A DNA stretch of 52,644 bases from Limisphaerales bacterium (GTDB taxonomy: Bacteria; Verrucomicrobiota; Verrucomicrobiia; Limisphaerales; SXTU01). Position numbers and translations under genes: made by a program. Below, piece after piece: positions 1 through 6,561 of this stretch (position 1 is its first letter; each line of letters begins with the position of its first letter). A model generated the notes under the pieces. That model was not told the DNA's origin and searched no databases. It saw only the letters and a program-made list of their open reading frames with translations. The DNA is taken from NCBI GenBank assembly GCA_009773355.1, contig WRPG01000036.1, forward strand, positions 1 to 52,644. The letters run 5' to 3'.

Positions 1-203
1 GTGACGCGGTCGGCGAGGCCCTCGACTTCGCGGTTGCCGAGCGTGGCGATGGCGATGGCCGGCTCCGTGCGATGGACGGTGACGGCCTCGAGCGCCGGCT
101 CGCGCGTGAGCATCGCGGCGACCGAGCGCGCGAGGCAGGAAGGCCCGCCCGCGCCGCTGCCCGCGCCCGCGAGATTCGCCGTGGGATGTGGCGCACCGCT
201 CAT
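1..203 (-). CDS. N-terminal fragment, possible heavy-metal P-type ATPase
   Basis: An open frame reads from an ATG at 201-203 off the left edge of the window (67 codons seen). After a short Gly/Ala-rich lead it contains PSCLARSVAAMLTREPALEA and a segment reading VTVHRTEPAIAIATLGNREV. The layout (Cys, amphipathic helix, then beta strands) resembles the N-terminal region of heavy-metal-translocating P-type ATPases in this phylum, but only one Cys is present where a metal-binding CxxC might be expected. It is divergent from the DUF6797 gene with about 100 bp between the starts. The frame is probably real; the family assignment is a weak inference and no catalytic motif lies inside the window. Confidence 0.4.
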   Translation of the reverse strand, partial: MSGAPHPTANLAGAGSGAGGPSCLARSVAAMLTREPALEAVTVHRTEPAIAIATLGNREVEGLADRV

Positions 204-305
204 TGACGCAAGCTGAACACAGCCCCGGCCAAAGACAAGTCACCGGCTGCAAAAGAATTGCCAGCGCTTGCGAAACGGCCAAACAATCCCGCGCTTTCGC
301 CACCT

Positions 306-2729
306 ATGAAACACGTTGCCGCCGCCCTGTCCCTGCTTGGAATCACGCTTTCCCTCTCCGCTGCGCCGACGGGGAATTCCGCCGACGGCATCCTGCGCGG
401 GCCGTTCTTTTCCGGCACCATCATGTCCAGCGACGGTCGCCAGCTCGCCGCCGGCAAGGGCATCGTCGTGACCGTCGGGCCGAACAAGGACCACTACCTC
501 TGCTACGACACCGACACGCTGCGCTGCGCGCTGGGCTGGTCGGGCGACTTCCTCGAATTTGGCAAGACGCAGGAGCGCATCGAGTGGCCGCCGCCGCCGA
601 AGATCAAGGGCCGGCTCGCCTTCGAGACGCGCATCGGCCCCGGCTGGACGACGACCGAGGATTTCACTGACCCGCGCGCCAACCAGCAAGGTCCGCTGCC
701 ACGCGCGCAGGCGAAGTATCGCGGCCTTTACATGCACGGCGACAACGTCGTGCTGTCTCACTCGGCGGGTGACGCGGGCGTGCTGGAGCTGCCCGGCCTC
801 GAAACCATCGGCGGCAAGAGCGTCTTCACGCGCACGCTGAACCTCGGCGCGGGCAAACAGACGCTGCGCTTCCTCGGCGGCGCGGGCATCGTGGCTGGAG
901 CGGACGAGGGCGCGGTCAAGACCGAGTCGGCGAAGGAGTTCAAGCTCGCCATCTTCGGCAACGGCACGAACCGCCTTGTCATCGGCGTCACCGGCAACAC
1001 GGACATGAGCAAGCTGTCCGCGCAGAAGCGCAACCAGTCGGTGACGAACGGCACCACGGTGTCTTTGGCGTGTGAACTTGCGCTCACGGCCCCGCCGCGC
1101 ACCCAGCCGCTTCATCTGAAAGTCTTCATCGCCCGCGTGGACACCGACGCGGAAGTGGACGCCCTCCGCGCCGCGCTCAAGTCCGCGAAAGCGCCTTCCG
1201 ACCTCACACCGCTCACCAAGGGTGGACCTGCGCAGTGGCCCGCTGTTGTGACCAAGGGAGTTCTGGGAACGGGAAATGTCGTTTCAGTTCCAACGGGAAA
1301 GGCTTCTGTTCCGCCCGGCTCTAAAGAAGCCGGCGCGAAGTGGAATGATGCCTTGAACAAGACGGTGACCAACGCCGGCCCCTACGTCGTGGACCACATC
1401 ACCGAGCCGACACCGAATCCGTGGAACGCCAAGACCTACTTCGGCGGGCACGACTTCTTCCCCGACGGTCGCGCGGCGGTCTGCACTTTCCACGGCGACG
1501 TGTGGCTCGTCAGCGGCCTGGACGCGACGCTGGAGAAGGTGACTTGGAAGCGTTTTGCCTCCGGCCTGTTCCAGCCGCTCGGCACGAAGATCGTGGACGG
1601 CAAGGTTCACATCACGGGCCGCGACCAGATCACCCGCCTGCACGACTTGAACGGCGACGGCGAGGCGGACTTCTACGAGAACTTCAACAACGACACCTTC
1701 GTCACCGCGAACTACCACGAGTTCTGCCTCGGCCTCGACACGGACAAGGCGGGGAACTTCTACTTCGCGAAGGGCGCGCCGTGGCCACCCACCGTGCAGT
1801 CGCCGCATCAAGGCACGATGCTCAAGGTCTCCAAGGATGGCTCCAAGCTCGATGTCATCGCCACCGGGCTGCGCGCGCCCAACGGCATGGGCATCGGCCC
1901 GAACGGTTGGATCACCGTGAGCGACAACCAGGGCCACTACATGCCTTCGAGCAAGCTGAACCTCATCCGCGACGGCGGCTTCTACGGGATGCGCCAGGCC
2001 GCGCACGGCAAGGCCCCGCCCGACGACAACATCCACGCCTACGACCAGCCGATGTGCTGGCTGCCGATGAACATGGACAACTCCAGCGGCGGGCAGGTGT
2101 GGGTGGAGAGCACCAAATGGGGACCGCTCAACGGCCAGCTTCTCTTCATGAGCTACGGCAAGGGCACGCTCTTCGCCGTGATGCCGCAGGAAGTGGACGG
2201 CGTGGTGCAGGCGGGCATGGTGCAGTTCCCGCTCAAGTTCCCGAGCGGCACGATGCGCGGCCGCTTCAGCCCCAAGGACGGCCAGCTTTACACCACCGGC
2301 CTGCGCGGATGGCAGACGGCGGGCGTGCGCGACGGCGGGTTCAGCCGCGTGCGCTACACCGGCGCGCCGGTGCGGATGCCGCAGGCGTTGCACGTCTCGA
2401 AGGACGGCGTGCGCATCACCTTCACCGCGCCACTCGACGAGGCCAGCGCCAAGGACACCGGCAACTGGAACGTGGAGATGTGGAACTACATCTACTCCGG
2501 CGGCTACGGCTCACCCGAAGTCTCGACCAAGGACCCGAAGGTCAAGCAGCACGACAAGCCCGAGGTCACGAGTGTCGCGCTGAGTGCCGACAAGAAAACC
2601 GTCACGCTCAAGCTCTCCGAGCTGACCCCGGCCATGCAGATGAAGATCAAGTTCAACCTCAAGGCTGCCGACGGTTCACCGGTGAGCAGCGAGATTTACA
2701 ACACCATCCACAAGGTCGCGGCGAAGTGA
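306..2729 (+). CDS. Secreted DUF6797 / NHL-like beta-propeller protein
   Basis: 807 residues from ATG 306, chosen over an upstream in-frame codon because a clean signal peptide starts here (MKHVAAALSLLGITLSLSAA). Residues about 25-160 match the DUF6797 type seen in Planctomycetes and Verrucomicrobia (ILRGPFFSGTIMSSDGRQLA, then YLCYDTDTLRCALGWSGDFL). The middle part (about 360-690) looks like a PQQ-dependent sugar-dehydrogenase/NHL propeller (GGHDFFPDGRAAVCTFHGDV; ATGLRAPNGMGIGPNGWITV). The C-terminal 110 residues form an Ig-like beta domain. Such proteins occur in the secreted polysaccharide-degradation or redox repertoire of these phyla, but no enzymatic activity is established and no CxxCH heme site is present. 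It is followed after 66 bp by the DUF1080 gene, with an inverted-repeat element between them. Confidence 0.8.
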   Translation: MKHVAAALSLLGITLSLSAAPTGNSADGILRGPFFSGTIMSSDGRQLAAGKGIVVTVGPNKDHYLCYDTDTLRCALGWSGDFLEFGKTQERIEWPPPPKIKGRLAFETRIGPGWTTTEDFTDPRANQQGPLPRAQAKYRGLYMHGDNVVLSHSAGDAGVLELPGLETIGGKSVFTRTLNLGAGKQTLRFLGGAGIVAGADEGAVKTESAKEFKLAIFGNGTNRLVIGVTGNTDMSKLSAQKRNQSVTNGTTVSLACELALTAPPRTQPLHLKVFIARVDTDAEVDALRAALKSAKAPSDLTPLTKGGPAQWPAVVTKGVLGTGNVVSVPTGKASVPPGSKEAGAKWNDALNKTVTNAGPYVVDHITEPTPNPWNAKTYFGGHDFFPDGRAAVCTFHGDVWLVSGLDATLEKVTWKRFASGLFQPLGTKIVDGKVHITGRDQITRLHDLNGDGEADFYENFNNDTFVTANYHEFCLGLDTDKAGNFYFAKGAPWPPTVQSPHQGTMLKVSKDGSKLDVIATGLRAPNGMGIGPNGWITVSDNQGHYMPSSKLNLIRDGGFYGMRQAAHGKAPPDDNIHAYDQPMCWLPMNMDNSSGGQVWVESTKWGPLNGQLLFMSYGKGTLFAVMPQEVDGVVQAGMVQFPLKFPSGTMRGRFSPKDGQLYTTGLRGWQTAGVRDGGFSRVRYTGAPVRMPQALHVSKDGVRITFTAPLDEASAKDTGNWNVEMWNYIYSGGYGSPEVSTKDPKVKQHDKPEVTSVALSADKKTVTLKLSELTPAMQMKIKFNLKAADGSPVSSEIYNTIHKVAAK

Positions 2730-2731
2730 CC

Positions 2732-2784
2732 GTAGTCGCAGGCTTCAGCCTGCGCGCGATTCGCAACCTGAAGGTTGCGACTAC
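2732..2784. repeat. Inverted-repeat element, GTAGTCGCAGG family
   Basis: Arm 2732-2754 begins GTAGTCGCAGGCTTCAGCCT; arm 2762-2784 is a near-complete reverse complement (CGCAACCTGAAGGTTGCGAC...). Each arm also contains its own short palindrome, so the element can fold as one long or two small hairpins. It fills the gap between the DUF6797 and DUF1080 genes. Confidence 0.8.
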
Positions 2785-2795
2785 CGACCAATCGA

Positions 2796-3770
2796 ATGAA
2801 ACCCAGCCTCCTCATCCTGTTGCTTCTCGGCGCGGCGTGCGTGAGTGCCGCCGACGCCCCGAAACCCAAGCCCGCCGCCTACCTCACCGAGGCCGAGGCG
2901 CGCGCCGCCGGGCCGGACTACGAGTTGCAGGGCGAATACGCCGATGCGGGCCTGGGCGCGCAGGTCATCGCGCTCGGAGACAGCAAATTCCGCCTCGTGT
3001 TGCACACGGGCGGTTTGCCCGGCGCAGGTTGGGACAAGTCCGCGAAGACCGAAGTCGAGGGCGCTCTCGACGGGGCCAAGGCCGTCTTCAAGAGCGCCGA
3101 TGGCAAGGTGTGCGGCACTGCAGCGGGCGGCCTGCTCACCGGCACGGATGCGGCGGGCAAGGCCTTCAAGCTCATCAAAGTCTTTCGCCAGAGTCCTACC
3201 CTCGGCGCGAAGCCGCCCGCCGGTGCGAAGGTGCTCTTCGACGGCTCCAGCGCGGACGGCTGGCAGAACGGAAAGATGGATGAGCGCAAGCTGCTCCGCT
3301 GCGGCACGAAATCCAAGGAGATGATCCAGAGCGGCACGTTGCACATCGAGTTCTTCCTCCCCTTCAAGCCCCTCGGACGCGGCCAGGACCGGGGCAACTC
3401 CGGCGTTTATCTCCAGGACCGCTACGAGGTGCAGGTGCTCGACAGCTTCGGCCTCAAGGGCGAGAACAACGAGTGCGGCGGCATCTACTCCAAGCACCGC
3501 CCCGCCGTCAACATGTGCCTCCCCGCGCTCACCTGGCAGACCTACGACATCGAGTTCACTTCAGCGCAGTTCGACGCCGCCGGGATGAAGACCAAGGACG
3601 CCACCCTCACCGTGAAGCACAACGGCGTGCTCATTCACGAGAAGGCCCCGGTCAACAGCACCACCACCGCCGCCGGCCTCAAGGAAGGCCCCACGCCCGG
3701 CCCCATCCAGCTTCAGGACCACGGCAACCCCATCTTCTACCGGAACATCTGGTGGCTGCCGGCGAAGTAA
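2796..3770 (+). CDS. Secreted DUF1080 (3-keto-disaccharide hydrolase family) protein
   Basis: 324 residues from ATG 2796; the signal peptide is MKPSLLILLLLGAACVSAAD. Residues about 140-324 form the DUF1080 concanavalin/LamG-like fold: VLFDGSSADGWQ at the start, GRGQDRGNSGVYLQDRYEVQ with VLDSFG following, then PGPIQLQDHGNPIFYRNIWW at the end, all hallmark positions of the family. Members hydrolyse 3-keto-glycosides or bind glycans and are greatly expanded in Planctomycetes and Verrucomicrobia. The N-terminal about 115 residues are a less conserved beta-rich domain. It likely shares a transcript with the DUF6797 gene. The family call is firm; the substrate is unknown. Confidence 0.85.
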   Translation: MKPSLLILLLLGAACVSAADAPKPKPAAYLTEAEARAAGPDYELQGEYADAGLGAQVIALGDSKFRLVLHTGGLPGAGWDKSAKTEVEGALDGAKAVFKSADGKVCGTAAGGLLTGTDAAGKAFKLIKVFRQSPTLGAKPPAGAKVLFDGSSADGWQNGKMDERKLLRCGTKSKEMIQSGTLHIEFFLPFKPLGRGQDRGNSGVYLQDRYEVQVLDSFGLKGENNECGGIYSKHRPAVNMCLPALTWQTYDIEFTSAQFDAAGMKTKDATLTVKHNGVLIHEKAPVNSTTTAAGLKEGPTPGPIQLQDHGNPIFYRNIWWLPAK

Positions 3771-3822
3771 TCCGAATCAGGCATCAAGCTGGCGGCGAAG
3801 AGGGATGCGCCGCAGCGTTCCC

Positions 3823-5424
3823 TCACTGCAACGGCAGCGTGAGCCGCACTTCCAATCCGCGCGTCTCGCGGTTGCGGGCGGTGGCGGTGCCGCCGCAGGC
3901 TTCGATGCAGGTTTTCACGATGGCGAGGCCGAGGCCCGCGCCGCCGGTGTTGCGTGCGCGGTCCGGGTCGGTGCGATAGAAGGCGTCGAAGATGCGGTCG
4001 AGATGCTCGGGCGGCACGCCGGGGCCGAGGTCGGTGACGAGGATGACGCAATTGTTCCCGTCGCGGCGCGCGGTGATGGTGATGGGGCCGGCGTCACCCG
4101 CGTATCGAAGCGCGTTGCGGACGAGGTTGGAGAGCGCGCGTTGCAGCAGCTCGGGCCGGGCAAAACAGGTGAGGTCGGCGGGGACTTCGACAACGACCTC
4201 GCCCTTGTTGGCAGCCTCACGCTGGGCGGCGTGGTCGGCGACGGTCTTCACGTTGACGCGCTCGCGCTTGACGTTGCCGGGCTTGAGCGAGGCTTTCGAG
4301 ATGGAGAGCAGCTCGTTGACGAGGTCGCTCATGTGCTGGACCTCCTCGCTCAAGTCGGCGAGGGACTCCTTCTGTTGCTCAGTGGAGTGTTGCTCTAGGA
4401 TGCCGACGGACATTTGCAGGCGCGCGAGCGGCGAGCACAGCTCGTGGGCGATGTCGCCGAGCGAGCGCTTCTGACCGCTGACGAAGCCCTCGAGCCGCGT
4501 GCTCATGCGGTTAATGGACGCGCCGAGCTGGCCGATTTCGTCGGTGCGCCTGTCATCCACGCGCACATCGAACTGGCCGTCGGCAATCTGCCGCGTGGCG
4601 CGCGTCAGTTGCGCGATGCTGCGCGTGATGCCGGTGATGAACGGCAGCCAGAACAACCCGCACACCGCGACCACGCCCGCGCAAAACAGCACCCACGGGC
4701 GGTAGTCGAAGAAAAACCCGCCCGCACTGAACGTGCTGGAGCGCGCCAGCAGCGTGCAACGCAGGTGCCCCGTGCCGCCGGTGCCGGGGCGGAGCGCGCC
4801 CATCAGCCCGACCCAGTAGGCGCGCGGGTTTTCCGACTGCACGAGGAAGCGGCGGTGAATCGGCGCGGAGCCGGGCGGCTCTTGTTTGCCGGTCCCCTTC
4901 ACCCCGCCAGCCGGGGAACCGGGCGCGGAAGTTTCCGTCCAGTCGCTTTCCACGGGCGGGCCTTTCCTGCCGCCCGGACTTTTTTTGCCGGGCGGGGGGA
5001 AACCGCCCTGGCCGAATTCGTTCGCGCCAGGCGGTTCGCCGGGCAACGAGCCGCGCCGGCCGGAGCCGAGACCCTCGCCGCCGCGCGGCGGGCGCGGAAG
5101 CTGGGCGCGCAGGGTTTCCGGCAAATCCACCTCTTCGCCGGCAAGTGTCTGCAACTCGTCGCCCAGCAGAATGAACTTCACGCCGTGCGTCTCGCCGTAG
5201 CGCGCCAGCACGCCATTCCACTCGCCGCGCGGCTTGGACTCCAGCTCGCCGAAGATGGCCCGCGCGGTGGACTCGACGCGCCCGCCGACGTGGCCCGCGA
5301 GAAAGGAGTCGAAGCCGCTGCGGGTGGCGAACCGCAGCCCCAGCCACGCGATGAGCATGAGCAGCAGCAAGTTCGCGGAGAACCAGATGAGAATTTTCGC
5401 GGTGAGGGGGAAGCGTGCAGTCAT
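3823..5424 (-). CDS. CpxA-like membrane sensor histidine kinase
   Basis: 533 residues from ATG 5424, preferred over an upstream TTG at 5460. The order is: TM1 (about 8-30), a periplasmic sensor containing a Pro/Gly-rich low-complexity stretch (about 109-173), TM2 (about 243-265), HAMP, a dimerisation/phosphoacceptor helix with LGDIAHELCSPLARLQ (His about 327), and an HATPase domain with its N box (NLVRNALRYAG) and G boxes (DLGPGVP; GGAGLGLAIVKT). The HELCSPLAR H-box with HAMP is typical of CpxA/heavy-metal-type envelope sensors. The partner regulator lies upstream on the same strand, 165 bp away, with a palindromic element between. The stimulus is unknown; divergent YHYH/MbnP-MbnH genes hint at metal or envelope redox stress (inference). 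Confidence 0.88.
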   Translation of the reverse strand: MTARFPLTAKILIWFSANLLLLMLIAWLGLRFATRSGFDSFLAGHVGGRVESTARAIFGELESKPRGEWNGVLARYGETHGVKFILLGDELQTLAGEEVDLPETLRAQLPRPPRGGEGLGSGRRGSLPGEPPGANEFGQGGFPPPGKKSPGGRKGPPVESDWTETSAPGSPAGGVKGTGKQEPPGSAPIHRRFLVQSENPRAYWVGLMGALRPGTGGTGHLRCTLLARSSTFSAGGFFFDYRPWVLFCAGVVAVCGLFWLPFITGITRSIAQLTRATRQIADGQFDVRVDDRRTDEIGQLGASINRMSTRLEGFVSGQKRSLGDIAHELCSPLARLQMSVGILEQHSTEQQKESLADLSEEVQHMSDLVNELLSISKASLKPGNVKRERVNVKTVADHAAQREAANKGEVVVEVPADLTCFARPELLQRALSNLVRNALRYAGDAGPITITARRDGNNCVILVTDLGPGVPPEHLDRIFDAFYRTDPDRARNTGGAGLGLAIVKTCIEACGGTATARNRETRGLEVRLTLPLQ

Positions 5425-5462
5425 GGGAAAGCGGAAGTGGACAGGGAAAACTTCTGGCAAGA

Positions 5463-5546
5463 GCGTGCTGCGTGCTGCGTGTTGCGTGAAAGCCCGGTGC
5501 GCGACCGGTCGTCCTCACGCAACACGGAACACGCGACACGCGCTCC
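5463..5546. repeat. Inverted-repeat element between regulator and kinase
   Basis: Left arm reads roughly GCGTGCTGCGTGCTGCGTGT and continues TGCGTGA; the right arm TCACGCAACACGGAACACGC is its approximate reverse complement. The arms consist of short GTGCTGC-type tandem units, separate from the GGAGCGC families elsewhere. It interrupts what would normally be a tightly coupled kinase-regulator pair. Confidence 0.65.
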
Positions 5547-5589
5547 ATCGAAGCCTGAATGAGCCTGTGTTCGCATCGCGTTCATTGGC

Positions 5590-6336
5590 TCACCCCACCT
5601 CCGGCCGGATCAGCATGTAGCCCGCCGAGCGCACGGTGCGGATGAAGCGCGGCTCCTTCGGGTCGTCGCCGAGTTTTTTGCGGAGCGCGGAGATGTGCAC
5701 GTCAATCGAGCGATCGAACACCTCGTAGTTGCGGTTGCGGATTTCGTCGAGCAATTGCTCGCGGGACTTCACGCGGCCCTGCGCGCGGGTCAGCGAGAGC
5801 AGCAGGTCAAACTCGACGGGCGTGAGCGTCAGCGTTGTCTTGCCGAGCACCGCCGTGCGCGCGGCGGGATTGATGCGCAGGTCGCCGGCCACCACTTCCT
5901 CGTCCGCGTCGGCGGCCATGCTGCTGGCGGCCTGAGAGCTGCGGCGCGTCACGGCGCGGAGGCGCGCGAGCAGTTCGCGCGTGGAAAAGGTCTTCGGCAG
6001 GTAATCGTCCGCGCCGAGTTCGAGGCCGACAATGCGGTCCGCCTCGTCGCCGCGCGCGGTGAGCATGAGCACGGGCACGGCGGACTGCGTGCGGATGCGC
6101 TTGAGCACCTCAAAGCCGTCGCAGCCCGGCAGCATGAGGTCGAGAATGATGGCGTGCCACGACTCGGCCACGGCGCGCTCCGCGCCCTCCGGCCCGGTGT
6201 GCGCGGCCTGCACGCTGTAGCCGAGCGGTTCGAGGTAGTCCTTGATGAGCCGGCAGAGCTTGCGGTCGTCGTCAATGACAAGGATGCGCGTGGCCGGGGC
6301 GGCGGCGGGAGCGGCGGTTTTCGGAGGCGCGGCCAT
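5590..6336 (-). CDS. OmpR/CpxR-family response regulator
   Basis: 248 residues from ATG 6336; an alternative in-frame ATG at 6417 would add 27 poorly structured residues. The receiver domain starts at ATRILVIDDDRKLCRLIKDY, with the phosphoacceptor Asp in HAIILDLMLPGCDGFEVL and the conserved Lys in DDYLPKTFSTRELLARL. The C-terminal winged helix has LRINPAARTAVLGKTTLTLT, the recognition region SREQLLDEIRNRNYEVFDRS and the ending RFIRTVRSAGYMLI. It works with the downstream membrane kinase and likely also controls the divergent YHYH gene through the shared 5' region. An Ala/Pro-rich 15-residue N-terminal tail is unusual but harmless. Confidence 0.92.
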   Translation of the reverse strand: MAAPPKTAAPAAAPATRILVIDDDRKLCRLIKDYLEPLGYSVQAAHTGPEGAERAVAESWHAIILDLMLPGCDGFEVLKRIRTQSAVPVLMLTARGDEADRIVGLELGADDYLPKTFSTRELLARLRAVTRRSSQAASSMAADADEEVVAGDLRINPAARTAVLGKTTLTLTPVEFDLLLSLTRAQGRVKSREQLLDEIRNRNYEVFDRSIDVHISALRKKLGDDPKEPRFIRTVRSAGYMLIRPEVG

Positions 6337-6561
6337 GTGTGCGTTGGGGAGGGTGATAACAGAGGCGAGCGCGTTTGGGAACTCGCGCGAACCGGAAGGC
6401 AGGAGGGTCGTCGGCATGGCGTGGTCGGGTTTTGCGCGAAGTTTTGCCGGCTGGAACCGGGGTGCGAGCAGTTTTACACCGGCTTAACAAATCTGTCCGG
6501 CCCGACTCACAATCCCTTAACACACGCGGCGCAGCTTGTTGGCAGCAAACATTGCCGCGCC
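6337..6561. promoter_or_regulatory. Divergent control region between regulator and YHYH operon
   Basis: This non-coding stretch separates the CpxR-like regulator (minus strand) and the YHYH gene (plus strand). Two pairs of direct repeats are visible: AGTTTT at 6440-6445 and 6470-6475 (30 bp apart), and CTTAACA at 6483-6489 and 6516-6522 (33 bp apart, three helical turns). Tandem direct repeats are the usual target of OmpR-family regulators, so this is a candidate binding region. That is inference; no -10/-35 box can be assigned with confidence. Confidence 0.4.

Noticed and set aside
258-305. Upstream extension of the DUF6797 gene
   Set aside because: The extra 16 residues precede a normal signal peptide and show no ribosome site; ATG 306 is the better start.
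5695-6561. Long plus-strand frame leading into the YHYH gene
   Set aside because: It lies antisense to the response regulator, and a signal peptide begins at ATG 6562.
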